From Novosphingobium sp. 18050 (GTDB taxonomy: Bacteria; Pseudomonadota; Alphaproteobacteria; Sphingomonadales; Sphingomonadaceae), in assembly GCF_902706195.1 (NCBI RefSeq), contig NZ_CACSJO010000004.1, forward strand, positions 230,495 through 294,494: a DNA stretch of 64,000 nucleotides, written 5' to 3'. Shown here in pieces: positions 49,661 through 58,160 of the stretch; position 1 is the stretch's first letter, and the number at the start of each line of letters is the position of its first letter. The notes beneath the pieces were generated by a model that was not told the DNA's origin, did not search any database, and saw only the letters and a list, made by a program, of their open reading frames with translations. The translations under genes and the position numbers were made by a program.

Positions 49661-50854
49661 TCAGCTCAGGCGGCTGCGGAAGTCCTCGTAGTCGAACCTG
49701 CGGACGCATTCGAGGCCGTCCGTTTCCGAATCCCAGAGCCAGATCGAAGGCAGCGGCACGCCGTTGAAGGTCGTGGTCTTGACCATCGAATAGTGCGCCT
49801 GATCAAGGAAAGCGAAGCGCAGCCCCGGCTCGGCGGCGGCCGGCAGGCGATAATCGCCGATGACGTCGCCGGCCAGACACGATGGGCCACCGAGGCGCAC
49901 AGCCCCGCTCTCGTCCAGACCGTCCTCGTCCATCGGCAGCTCGCCAAGCATGGCGGGGCGATAGGGAGCCTCGATCACGTCGGGCATGTGGCATGTGGCC
50001 GATATGTCGACAATGGCCACCGGCATACCGTTCCAGCCCACGTCGAGCACGGTGCCCACGAGAATACCCGCGTCCAGCGCCACCGCCTCGCCCGGCTCGA
50101 TGTAGATCTGCGCGCCCGTGTCCTCGGCCATGTCGGAAAGGAATTCGACCAGTTCATCGCGCTGGTAATCGGCGCGGGTTATGTGGTGGCCGCCGCCCAG
50201 ATTGATCCACTTCAGGCTGCCGAAATAGGGCTCGATGAAATCGAACACCTTGTCCCAGGTGCGGTGCAGCGGCTCGAAGTCCTGCTCGCACAGGTTGTGG
50301 AAATGGATGCCGTCGATCATGCCGACATGCTCTTCGGTCAGCTGGTCGATCGGGAAGCCAAGACGCGAATGCGGCGCGCTCGGATCGTACTTCGGCACCT
50401 CGCCCTCGGGATGGAGCGGGTTGATCCGCAGGCCGATGTGGAAGATCTCGCCGCGCGCGCGGGCCAGTTCCACGTAAGGCCAGAAACGCTCGATCTGGGC
50501 GGGCGAATTGAAGATGACGTGGTCGGAGAGGCGCAGGATCTCGTCCATGTCCTCTTCCTTGTAGGCCGCGCAGTACGTCGCGATCTCGCCGTCGTAGAAT
50601 TCCGAGGCGAGGCGCGCTTCCCACAGGCCCGAAGTGCAGACGCCGTCGAGGTATTCGCCCACGATCGACGCGGTCGACCACATCGAGAACGCCTTCAGCG
50701 CGGACAGCACCTTGGCACCCGAACGCTCGCCGATATCGGCAAGGATGCGCAGATTGTCACGCAGCTTCGCGGCATCCACCACGAATGCGGGGCTGTCGAC
50801 GCGGGCAAGGTCGAACTTGGCGAAGGCGCCCGGATCACCGGCTCTGGTTTCCAT
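49661..50854 (-). CDS. nspC: Carboxynorspermidine/carboxyspermidine decarboxylase
   Basis: A 397-residue fold-III PLP decarboxylase. PLP-Lys K54 in LSALKAFSMWS, GIHFHNLCEQDFEP, NLGGGHHITRADY and the active-site Cys in GGPSCLAGDVIGDY are diagnostic for NspC. It decarboxylates carboxyspermidine or carboxynorspermidine to the triamine. With the dehydrogenase three genes upstream and odc downstream, it makes spermidine-type polyamines from aspartate semialdehyde without decarboxylated SAM. Confidence 0.95.
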   Translation of the reverse strand: METRAGDPGAFAKFDLARVDSPAFVVDAAKLRDNLRILADIGERSGAKVLSALKAFSMWSTASIVGEYLDGVCTSGLWEARLASEFYDGEIATYCAAYKEEDMDEILRLSDHVIFNSPAQIERFWPYVELARARGEIFHIGLRINPLHPEGEVPKYDPSAPHSRLGFPIDQLTEEHVGMIDGIHFHNLCEQDFEPLHRTWDKVFDFIEPYFGSLKWINLGGGHHITRADYQRDELVEFLSDMAEDTGAQIYIEPGEAVALDAGILVGTVLDVGWNGMPVAIVDISATCHMPDVIEAPYRPAMLGELPMDEDGLDESGAVRLGGPSCLAGDVIGDYRLPAAAEPGLRFAFLDQAHYSMVKTTTFNGVPLPSIWLWDSETDGLECVRRFDYEDFRSRLS

Positions 50855-50869
50855 GCTACTCGTCCTGAA

Positions 50870-51220
50870 TCAGCCCAGCGGGCCTTTGAATATGAACCAC
50901 GCCCCTGCCCCGACCAGACAGAAGCCGACGATCTCGTTCCAGCCCGGCTTTTGCCCGAACAGCGCCCAGGCCACCAGCACGAAGCCCAGCAGCGAAAACG
51001 CTTCCTGCATCACCTTGAGCTGGCCGAGCGAATAGACCTGCGCGCCGATCCGATTGGCGGGCACGGCAAGGCAGTATTCGAAAAAGGCGATGGCCCAGCT
51101 CATCGCGATGGCCACCCATAGCGCCTTGCCCGGCACCTTGAGATGCAGATACCAGGCGGTGTTCATGAACAGATTCGAGCCGGCCAGCAGGACCACCGGC
51201 GCCGCGAAGGACCAGTTCAC
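50870..51220 (-). CDS. DMT-superfamily small membrane protein (DUF486-like)
   Basis: A 116-residue protein with four predicted membrane helices; LAGSNLFMNTAWYLHLK, AIAMSWAIAFFEYCLAVPANRIG and QLKVMQEAFSLLGFVLVAW fit the DUF486 family of the drug/metabolite transporter superfamily. It sits 8 nt after the lipoprotein gene and 15 nt before nspC, so it belongs to the polyamine operon. Small multidrug-type relatives in E. coli export spermidine, so polyamine transport is a reasonable guess. Confidence 0.82.
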   Translation of the reverse strand: MNWSFAAPVVLLAGSNLFMNTAWYLHLKVPGKALWVAIAMSWAIAFFEYCLAVPANRIGAQVYSLGQLKVMQEAFSLLGFVLVAWALFGQKPGWNEIVGFCLVGAGAWFIFKGPLG

Positions 51221-51228
51221 CTAAGCCC

Positions 51229-51648
51229 TCAATCGACGCAGATCGCGTAGGCGGCCTTGCCGTCCCTGATCTCGGAATAGCAGCCGAACAGGCGGTCGTC
51301 GGCCTGGCACTGGCCGGAAACCTTCTCGCTGGCAGAGGCTGCGCCGGCGCTGCCCACGCATTTACCCTGGCACTGCGAGGTATCAGTGCAAGCCTTGCCG
51401 GCATCGGCGAAAGCACGGACGCATTGCTCCATGCCCAGCCTGCCACGGCGCTGCACAGTACCGCCGGCGGACGTGCAAGCCGCCTTGTCCGCCGCGCTCA
51501 TGTCGCGCGCGTAGGACTGGTTGCCGGGTGCCTCGGTGCCCTCGCCGGTGGGCGGGGTTGGCGATTGGGGGCCGGCCGCAGGCATGCAGCCGCCGAGTGC
51601 GCAAGCACCCAGCACAGCCAGAGCGAGACTGCGAACCGGCCGAAACAT
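51229..51648 (-). CDS. Cysteine-rich lipoprotein of unknown function
   Basis: A 139-residue protein with lipobox ALGGC at about residues 17-21 and a Pro/Thr/Gly linker (about 22-45). The mature domain has seven or more cysteines (ACTSAGG, MEQCVRA, ACTDTSQCQGKC, GQCQADD, FGCYSE, AICVD), probably in disulfides. It lies 13 nt after the dehydrogenase gene in the polyamine operon. I know of no assigned function. Confidence 0.72.
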   Translation of the reverse strand: MFRPVRSLALAVLGACALGGCMPAAGPQSPTPPTGEGTEAPGNQSYARDMSAADKAACTSAGGTVQRRGRLGMEQCVRAFADAGKACTDTSQCQGKCVGSAGAASASEKVSGQCQADDRLFGCYSEIRDGKAAYAICVD

Positions 51649-51661
51649 CAGAACGCCACCA

Positions 51662-52873
51662 TCAGAAGGGAAGCGGCTCGGCGAGTTCTTCCACCGTCCA
51701 GGGCAGGCCGTGCTTGTTCAGCATGTCCATGAAGGGATCGGGATCGAACTGCTCGATGTTGAACACGCCCTCACCCGCCCAGGCGCCGGTCAGCACCATG
51801 GCCGCGCCGATCATGGCCGGAACGCCGGTGGTATAGCTGACCGCCTGGTTGCCGGTTTCGGCATAGGCATCTTCGTGGTCGCAGATGTTCTTGATGTAGA
51901 ACGTCTTTTCGCCAGAACCGTCGAGCGCCTCGCCGGTGGCGATGTCGCCGATGTTGGTCTTGCCCTTGGTCGTGGGGCCGAGCGATGCGGGCTCGGGCAG
52001 CACGGCCTTCAGGAACTGCAGCGGGACGATTTCGACACCGTTGTAGATCACCGGGTCGATGCGGGTCATGCCCACGTTCTGCAGCACGGTGAGGTGCTGG
52101 ATATAGGCGTCGCCGAAGGTCATCCAGAAGCGCGCGCGTTCCATCTCGGGGACGAAGCGGGCGAGGCTTTCCAGCTCCTCGTGGTACATCATGTACATGT
52201 TCTTGGGGCCTACGGCCTCGAAATCGAAGCTGACCTTCTTGCCCATCGCCGCGCTCTCGACGAATTCGCCGTTCTCCCAGTGGCGGGCCGGCGCGGTGAC
52301 TTCGCGGATGTTGATTTCCGGGTTGAAGTTCGTCGCGAAGGCCTGTCCGTGATCGCCGCCGTTGCAGTCGAGGATGTCGAGCGTGCGGATGGTCTTGAGC
52401 TTGTGCTTCTTGAGCCACATCGCGAAAACGCTGGTCACGCCCGGATCGAAGCCCGAACCCAGCAGCGCCATCAGGCCGGCTTCCTTGAAGCGCTCCTGAT
52501 AGGCCCACTGCCAGTGGTACTCGAACTTGGCCACGTCCTTCGGCTCGTAGTTCGCGGTGTCCATGTAGTGCGTGCCGGTCGCCAGGCAGGCGTCCATGAT
52601 TGCAAGATCCTGGTAGGGCAGAGCCAGGTTGACGACCAGCTTCGGGCCGATCTCGCGGATCAGGGCCGAGGTGGCGGCGACGTCGTCGGCATCGATCGCG
52701 TAAGTGCCGATCGTTACGCCGGTGCGCTCCTTGACCGATGCAGCGATCGCCTCGCACTTGCTGACCGTGCGGCTGGCAAGATGGATGTCGCTGAAGATAT
52801 CGGGATTCATCGCCATCTTGTGGACCGCGACCGATCCAACGCCGCCTGCGCCGATCACCAGAACCTTGCTCAT
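51662..52873 (-). CDS. Carboxynorspermidine/carboxyspermidine dehydrogenase (saccharopine dehydrogenase family)
   Basis: A 403-residue NAD(P)-dependent enzyme. The Rossmann motif GAGGVGSVA is at 8-16; GSGFDPGVTSVFAMW and DHGQAFATNFNPEINIREV mark the carboxy(nor)spermidine subgroup. It condenses a diamine with L-aspartate-semialdehyde and reduces the imine. First gene of a four-gene unit with the lipoprotein, DUF486 protein and nspC. Divergent from btaA over a 260-nt region. Confidence 0.94.
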   Translation of the reverse strand: MSKVLVIGAGGVGSVAVHKMAMNPDIFSDIHLASRTVSKCEAIAASVKERTGVTIGTYAIDADDVAATSALIREIGPKLVVNLALPYQDLAIMDACLATGTHYMDTANYEPKDVAKFEYHWQWAYQERFKEAGLMALLGSGFDPGVTSVFAMWLKKHKLKTIRTLDILDCNGGDHGQAFATNFNPEINIREVTAPARHWENGEFVESAAMGKKVSFDFEAVGPKNMYMMYHEELESLARFVPEMERARFWMTFGDAYIQHLTVLQNVGMTRIDPVIYNGVEIVPLQFLKAVLPEPASLGPTTKGKTNIGDIATGEALDGSGEKTFYIKNICDHEDAYAETGNQAVSYTTGVPAMIGAAMVLTGAWAGEGVFNIEQFDPDPFMDMLNKHGLPWTVEELAEPLPF

Positions 52874-53047
52874 CCGACCTGTCTCCTTGGGCGGGGATTA
52901 TTGAAAGAGGGCCATATAGGGCCGCCGTGTGACAACTCAACTGTTGAGCAGCAAACAGCACCTAAAGCGACATGAAAGGCTCTCGGTGTGCGACGGCGTC
53001 CACTGGCTCGGCCATTCACCAGCGATGCCTGGCCTGCGCGCCTTGCG

Positions 53048-53086
53048 CTGTCACAAACTGCCATCGCCTCGTCATCACCCGGTCAC
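53048..53086 (+). promoter_or_regulatory. Tandem Pho-box-like repeat array upstream of btaA
   Basis: Four 7-mers resembling the PhoB half-site CTGTCAT: CTGTCAC, CTGCCAT, TCGTCAT and CGGTCAC, starting at 53048, 53058, 53069 and 53080. Spacings of 10, 11 and 11 nt equal one helical turn, as in known Pho boxes. The array ends 47 nt before the btaA ATG. Confidence 0.55.
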
Positions 53087-53133
53087 CCGAGACGCGCAAT
53101 TGCGCCACATCTCCTACGAAGGATACCGGCGCC

Positions 53134-54348
53134 ATGACCACTTCCCGCTCCCGTCTCATTGAAGGCGCCGTCGTGCGCGAGGAAACTTCGCGCAAGACCC
53201 GCCTGCTCGACAAGGCCTTCGCGATGGCCTTCAAGGGCCTCGTCTATGCGCAGATCTGGGAAGATCCGGTGGCCGACATGGAGGCAATGCAGATCACCCC
53301 CGACAGCCGGATCATCACGATCGCCAGTGGCGGCTGCAATGCGCTGTCCTACCTGACTGCGGACCCGGCGCACATCACCGTGGTCGATCTAAACACTGCG
53401 CACATCGCGCTCAACAACCTCAAGCACGAAGCCGTGCGCCAGCTCGACTATGCCGACCTGCGCCGCTTCATCGCCGAGGCCGACCAGCCCGAGAACCTCG
53501 CGCTTTACCGCGACCTGCTCGCCCCGCACCTCGACGAGGCGACGCGCCGCTACTGGGAAGGCCGCGACCTTGTCGGCCGCCGCCGCATCGGCGCCTTCAC
53601 CCGCGGCGTCTATCGCCACGGTTTGCTGGGCGGCTTCATCGGTACGGCGCATCTCGTCGCCAAGATCTACAAGATCGACCTGAACGAAATCCTCGAGGCG
53701 GACACGCTGGAAGACCAGCGCCGCGTCTTCGACGAGCGGATCGCGCCCGTGTTCGAGCGGCCGCTGGTGCGATGGCTGACCAAGCACCCCGCCTCGCTCT
53801 TCGGCCTCGGTATTCCGCCCGCCCAGTACGACGCGCTGGCTGGCGGTCACCGCATGGCCGACGTGCTGCGCGGTCGCCTTGAAAAGCTCGCCTGCCATTT
53901 CCCGGTGAACGACAACTACTTCGCCTGGCAGGCCTTCTCACGCGGGTACGGCAAGGGCGCGGAAGCGCCGCTGCCGCCTTACCTGCAGGAAAGCAACCTG
54001 CCGCAGGTGCGCGAACGCCTTGCCAGGCTCGACCTGCGCCACGCCAACTTCACCCACGTCCTCGCCGCTGCGGACGCCGCCAGTTACGACCGCTATGTCC
54101 TGCTCGACGCACAGGACTGGATGACCGACGCGCAGCTGACCGAGCTGTGGAGCGAGATCACCCGCACCGCCAGGCCCGGCGCCCGCGTGCTGTTCCGCAC
54201 CGCCGCAGAACCGACCCTGCTGCCCGGCCGCGTGCCCCAGCATATCCTCGACTGCTGGGATTACCGCACTGAGGAATCGAACACCGCCACGCTGGCGGAC
54301 CGCTCGTCGATCTACGGCGGCGTCCACCTTTACGTGCTCAAGGGCTGA
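53134..54348 (+). CDS. btaA: S-adenosylmethionine:diacylglycerol 3-amino-3-carboxypropyl transferase BtaA
   Basis: A 404-residue DUF3419-family protein. It transfers the aminocarboxypropyl group of SAM to diacylglycerol, giving DGHS, the precursor of the betaine lipid DGTS. Family segments are YAQIWEDPVADMEAM (about 39-53), IASGGCNALSYL, VVDLNTAHIALNNLK, and the C-terminal RTAAEPTLLP...WDYRTEESNTA. Start ATG follows GAAGGA; an upstream open stretch overlaps the Pho-like array and is not coding. btaB follows by 5 nt. Confidence 0.93.
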   Translation: MTTSRSRLIEGAVVREETSRKTRLLDKAFAMAFKGLVYAQIWEDPVADMEAMQITPDSRIITIASGGCNALSYLTADPAHITVVDLNTAHIALNNLKHEAVRQLDYADLRRFIAEADQPENLALYRDLLAPHLDEATRRYWEGRDLVGRRRIGAFTRGVYRHGLLGGFIGTAHLVAKIYKIDLNEILEADTLEDQRRVFDERIAPVFERPLVRWLTKHPASLFGLGIPPAQYDALAGGHRMADVLRGRLEKLACHFPVNDNYFAWQAFSRGYGKGAEAPLPPYLQESNLPQVRERLARLDLRHANFTHVLAAADAASYDRYVLLDAQDWMTDAQLTELWSEITRTARPGARVLFRTAAEPTLLPGRVPQHILDCWDYRTEESNTATLADRSSIYGGVHLYVLKG

Positions 54349-54353
54349 CCGGC

Positions 54354-55004
54354 GTGGCAAGCACTAACTCCGGCCCGTCTTCGGACCATGCTGCACTGAT
54401 GGACCGGGTCTATCGCTGGCAGCGCCCGATCTACGACCTGACGCGCAAGTACTACCTGTTCGGCCGTGACCGCCTGATCCAAAGCCTCGACGCGCGGCCC
54501 GGCATGGCGGTGCTGGAGATCGGCTGCGGCACCGGGCGCAATCTCGCACAGGTCGCCAGGACATGGCCGGGGGTTCGTCTTTACGGCCTCGACATCTCCA
54601 GTGAAATGCTGCGGAGCGCCCGCAAACAGCTCGGCCATGCGGGCACGCTGGCGCTGGGCGATGCGACCCGCTTTGACGCCAAGGCCCTGCTGGGCCGCGA
54701 CGGGTTCGAGCGGGTGATGCTGTCCTATGCCGTCTCCATGATCCCGAACTGGGAGGCGGCTCTGGAACAGGCAGCCGCTACGCTGGCGCCGGGCGGCTCG
54801 CTCCACGTCGTCGATTTCGGGGATTGCTCGGGCCTTCCCGGTCCCTTGCGCCGTCTGCTGCTGGGATGGCTGGCGCGCTTCCACGTCACCCCGCGCGTCG
54901 ATCTCGGCAACGTAGCAGCGCGCGTGGCCGGCCATCAGGGGCTGAGGCTGGAGCATCAGCGCGGGCCTATGGGATATTACCAGATGGTGCGTCTCTCGCG
55001 CTGA
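54354..55004 (+). CDS. btaB: DGHS N-methyltransferase BtaB
   Basis: A 216-residue class I SAM methyltransferase with motif I VLEIGCGTGRNLAQ (53-66), motif II GLDISSEML and ALGDATRFDA. Immediately downstream of btaA, it should methylate DGHS three times to DGTS at the inner membrane. The start is GTG. Together the pair allows a nitrogen-based, phosphorus-free membrane lipid. Confidence 0.92.
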   Translation: MASTNSGPSSDHAALMDRVYRWQRPIYDLTRKYYLFGRDRLIQSLDARPGMAVLEIGCGTGRNLAQVARTWPGVRLYGLDISSEMLRSARKQLGHAGTLALGDATRFDAKALLGRDGFERVMLSYAVSMIPNWEAALEQAAATLAPGGSLHVVDFGDCSGLPGPLRRLLLGWLARFHVTPRVDLGNVAARVAGHQGLRLEHQRGPMGYYQMVRLSR

Positions 55005-55032
55005 ATTCCACGCGCGCCAATCAAATCGGGGC

Positions 55033-55155
55033 CTTGGCCGGGCTTCGACAAGCTCAGCCCGAGTGGAGTTAGAAGCACATTTCTTTCACCTCCACTCAGG
55101 CTGATTGCTTCCTTTCACCCCCGCTAAGGCCGAGCTTGTCGAAGCTCCGGCCAAG
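55033..55155. repeat. REP-like palindrome pair (CTTCGACAAGCTCAG type)
   Basis: The element starts CTTGGCCGGGCTTCGACAAG at the left and ends CTTGTCGAAGCTCCGGCCAAG at the right; the roughly 27-nt arms match inverted with about two differences. A GAGTGGAGTT / CCACTC pair is nested inside. It occupies the btaB to dehydratase gap. The core is typical of sphingomonad REP elements. Confidence 0.8.
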
Positions 55156-55195
55156 CAAGCTTGCCCCCCTCACAGGTCGGCGTAAGGGTCACAGC

Positions 55196-56167
55196 ATGAC
55201 TATTACCCGCACACCGACCGCCGCAGGCGTAGCCATTGCCTCCCGCAAGGTGGCAGAAATCCTACCCGCCACGCCCCTGCTCCCGCTCGAAATCGATGGC
55301 CGCACGATCTGGTGCAAGGCCGAGAGCCTCCAGCCGGTCGGCGCCTTCAAGGTTCGCGGCGCCTGGCACCGCCTCACCGATCTCAGCGAAGCGGAGCGCG
55401 CGGCGGGCGTCGTCGGTGTTTCCAGCGGCAACCATGCGCAAGGCGTTGCCTGGGCCGCACGGCGGCTGGGCATCACCGCAGCCATTGTCATGCCAGTCGA
55501 CGCGCCCAAGGTGAAGCTGGCCAACACCCGCGCGCTGGGCGCCGAAGTCGTCCTCTACGACCGCCCCGGCGGCGAAGACCGCGACGAAGTAGCGCGGCGC
55601 GAATGCGAAAAACGCGGCGCCGTCCTCGTCCACGCTTTCGCCGATGCCTGGGTAATCGAGGGCCAGGGCAGCACCGGCATCGAGATTACCGCGCAGATGC
55701 AGGCGCTGGCAGGCGGCGCGCCAGACCTCATTGTCGCGCCCTGCGGCGGCGGCGGGTTGACGGCCGGCCTTGCGCTGGCCTGCCCCGACGCGCGGATCGT
55801 ACCTGTCGAACCGGAAGGCTGGGACGACGTGTGCCGCAGCCTCATCGCCGGGCGCATACTCCCCGTCGACCCTTTCGCCCCGCCCACGGCCTGCGACGCG
55901 CTGCAGACGCCTTCGACCCGGCCGGTCAATTTCGCCGTGCTGCAGGCACGCTGCCCCTTCGGCCTCGTCGCCACCCCGGCCGAAGTGCGCGCCGCCCAGC
56001 GCCTTGCTTTCTCAAAACTTCGTCTCGTCCTCGAACCGGGCGGCGCGGCGGCTCTCGCGGCGGTGCTGGCCGGCAAGGTCGAATTGGGAGAGCGCACCGC
56101 GGTCGTTCTCTCGGGCGGCAATACCGATGCCGAGGCTTTCGCCGAGGTTCTCGCCAGCAAGGATTGA
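55196..56167 (+). CDS. Threonine/serine dehydratase-like PLP enzyme
   Basis: A 323-residue fold-II PLP enzyme without the C-terminal ACT domain of biosynthetic IlvA. PLP-Lys K52 lies in SLQPVGAFKVRGA; the phosphate-binding glycine loop is CGGGGLTAG and the conserved asparagine loop SSGNHAQGVA. It probably deaminates threonine or serine to 2-oxobutyrate or pyruvate in catabolism; a serine/aspartate racemase role is an alternative. Threonine-derived 2-oxobutyrate would yield propionyl-CoA. Start preceded by TAAGGG. Confidence 0.87.
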   Translation: MTITRTPTAAGVAIASRKVAEILPATPLLPLEIDGRTIWCKAESLQPVGAFKVRGAWHRLTDLSEAERAAGVVGVSSGNHAQGVAWAARRLGITAAIVMPVDAPKVKLANTRALGAEVVLYDRPGGEDRDEVARRECEKRGAVLVHAFADAWVIEGQGSTGIEITAQMQALAGGAPDLIVAPCGGGGLTAGLALACPDARIVPVEPEGWDDVCRSLIAGRILPVDPFAPPTACDALQTPSTRPVNFAVLQARCPFGLVATPAEVRAAQRLAFSKLRLVLEPGGAAALAAVLAGKVELGERTAVVLSGGNTDAEAFAEVLASKD

Positions 56168-56269
56168 CCGGCCCGAAGCGGGACGCCCAGCCCTCGACGT
56201 TTTGATGGAAACCGCAGCCGTTGCGGGATATATTTCCCATCTGAACGATTTGGGAATCGGGAACAAGCC

Positions 56270-56503
56270 GTGGACAAGGGAATGCCCGTCCACGCGGTGA
56301 AGCCGCTGAAGTTCGTCTTCATCGCCGTGGAGCTGTTTTTCATCCTCATCACGCTGGCAGCGCTGGCGGACGCCCTTCTGGCCGAGAATTGGGGCCTGGG
56401 CTGGTCCACCTTCTTCATCGGCTTCATCGCCAGTGCCTGGGGTGCGGTGGCCTATCCGGTATTCGGCAGTTGCTGGGGCTGGGACCGAAACGGTTCATCC
56501 TGA
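56270..56503 (+). CDS. Small two-helix membrane protein
   Basis: A 77-residue protein with two hydrophobic segments (about 14-36 and 45-65) and a C-terminal CWGWDRNG. Start GTG after TCGGGA; an ATG four codons on is possible. No family recognised. It follows the dehydratase by about 100 nt. Confidence 0.55.
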   Translation: MDKGMPVHAVKPLKFVFIAVELFFILITLAALADALLAENWGLGWSTFFIGFIASAWGAVAYPVFGSCWGWDRNGSS

Positions 56504-56534
56504 CAGGACGGCCATACCCTGCTAGGGCGGCGCC

Positions 56535-56795
56535 ATGGACTTCGACGACCAGATGCGCCGTTATTTCGGCACCGACGATCTCGCCACGATCGCACCCTCC
56601 ACACTCGAAACCGGGATCGACCGCATGAAGGTTGAATTCGGGATGGAGAAGGACAAAGGGCGCCGTTTCGCGCTGTGGACCCTGATGTACATGTTCGGCG
56701 CCTCGCCCGACCTCGACGTCGCGTTCGACAACGAGGACGAGCGAAACACCGCGCGCGATTTCATGGAGATGATGGACAAGGCCGCAGAGGGATAA
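56535..56795 (+). CDS. Small conserved-looking acidic protein
   Basis: An 86-residue soluble protein, acidic at both ends (MDFDDQMRRYFGTDDLATI and DNEDERNTARDFMEMMDKA). Predicted all-helical; no motif known to me. Compact coding with a GC-rich start region, 32 nt after the small membrane protein gene, so the two may be co-transcribed. The REP/terminator palindrome follows. Confidence 0.65.
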   Translation: MDFDDQMRRYFGTDDLATIAPSTLETGIDRMKVEFGMEKDKGRRFALWTLMYMFGASPDLDVAFDNEDERNTARDFMEMMDKAAEG

Positions 56796-56798
56796 GCC

Positions 56799-56833
56799 CC
56801 TTGTAGTCCCGGATTTGATCCGGGACTACAAGG
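56799..56833. terminator. Perfect palindrome between convergent genes (REP/terminator)
   Basis: 16-bp perfect arms, CCTTGTAGTCCCGGAT and its complement, around a TTG loop, starting 4 nt after one stop and ending 5 nt before the convergent stop. The GTCCCGGATTTGATCCGGGA core is a known kind of sphingomonad repeat; it may serve as a bidirectional terminator. Confidence 0.75.
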
Positions 56834-56837
56834 CACC

Positions 56838-58106
56838 TCAGTCCCGAACGAAGTAGCTGGCCAATTCCACATGGGTCGACCAGCGGAACTGGCCCACCGG
56901 CCGTAGTTCCACAAGCCGGAACCCCGCCTCGACCAATCGCACGGCATCGCGCGACCAGCTCGACGGATTGCAGCTGATGTAGACCACCCGGCCAACCGTC
57001 GAATCGGCGATGCAGTCCACCTGCTCCCGCGCACCGGCACGCGGCGGATCGAGCACCACGGCGGCAAAGCGGTTCAGCTCGTCCGCCTGCAACGGGTTCC
57101 GAAACAGGTCGCGGTGTGCGTTGAATATCTGCAACTGCGCCCGGTCGGCCCCGGCCTTGGCGGCCAGATGCGTATCGCGCGCGGCCTCGGCAGCGTAAAC
57201 CTTGGTCTGCGGCCCGGCCAGCGCGAAGGCGAACGTACCCAGCCCCGAGAACAGGTCCGCGACGGTAGGCGCCCCCTCCAGCCACTCGCGCGCAGCGGCG
57301 ACCAGCGTTTCCTCGCCGTCCTTGGTGGCCTGAAGGAACGAGCCCGGCGGGAACGGCACTTTCACACCGCCGAGGGTCACAGTGACAGGCACCGGCTCCC
57401 ACACTGTCTCGAAGCCGTAGCCGCCATCCATGGTCAGGCGGGCCAGGCCATGTTCCTGCGAGAAGGCGAGCATCGCCTCGGTCGCGGCGAGGCCTTCGGC
57501 GGTGAGGCCCTTGACGCCCAGGTCCACGCCCTGATCGACCAGCGTCATCTCGATATCGGCGGCCATGCGCACCGTGGCGTGCTTCGATGACTTGCCCGGC
57601 TTGCCGCCCTTCTTTGCAGGCGCGGCCTTGCCCATCATGATGAGCAGCTTACGCAGGGGCCCCAGCAGCGCGACGAATTCCGGTACGAGGACGTGGCATT
57701 CCTCCAGCTCGACCAGCCGGTGCGACTTCGCCTCACGGAAACCGATCACAATGCGCCCGCCCGAACTCTCCGCCCGCAGCGACGCGCGGCGGCGCGAGGA
57801 CGGCGGCGAAAGGTGCGGCGCGCCGAGCAGTTCGGTGCCCAGCCCCTGCCCTGTCGAAGCATTGGCGACGCGGCCCTCGACAAAGGCCGTCAGGCTTTCT
57901 TCGTCAAGCTGCTGCAACTGGCAGCCGCCGCACTTGCCAAAGTGCGGGCACGGCGGCTCGACGTGATGCGGCCCCCATTCCAGAGTGCCGTCGATGGCCA
58001 GCATGTCGCCGGGCGCGGCGCCCCAGGCGAAGCGACCGGACGCGGTGATGCCGTCGCCTTTGGAGGCGATGCGCAGGATTTCTTCGGATTCGTTGATGTC
58101 AGACAC
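56838..58106 (-). CDS. TrmA/RumA-family 23S rRNA (or tRNA) uracil-C5 methyltransferase
   Basis: A 422-residue SAM-dependent RNA methyltransferase. The N-terminal [4Fe-4S] ligands are C53, C59 and C62 (CPHFGKCGGC) plus a later Cys in LEECHVL; SAM motif LFSGLGTFAFALAG; DPPRAGAREQ; catalytic Cys in YISCNPSSWSRD. The TRAM-like N-terminus (about 1-45) is short. Resembles RlmD/RlmC; the target uridine cannot be chosen from sequence. Confidence 0.92.
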   Translation of the reverse strand: MSDINESEEILRIASKGDGITASGRFAWGAAPGDMLAIDGTLEWGPHHVEPPCPHFGKCGGCQLQQLDEESLTAFVEGRVANASTGQGLGTELLGAPHLSPPSSRRRASLRAESSGGRIVIGFREAKSHRLVELEECHVLVPEFVALLGPLRKLLIMMGKAAPAKKGGKPGKSSKHATVRMAADIEMTLVDQGVDLGVKGLTAEGLAATEAMLAFSQEHGLARLTMDGGYGFETVWEPVPVTVTLGGVKVPFPPGSFLQATKDGEETLVAAAREWLEGAPTVADLFSGLGTFAFALAGPQTKVYAAEAARDTHLAAKAGADRAQLQIFNAHRDLFRNPLQADELNRFAAVVLDPPRAGAREQVDCIADSTVGRVVYISCNPSSWSRDAVRLVEAGFRLVELRPVGQFRWSTHVELASYFVRD

Positions 58107-58160
58107 GGCCGAGCGCCTAGCAGGACGCGGGCGTTCTGCCCACCCCGCTACGCTGCCTCC

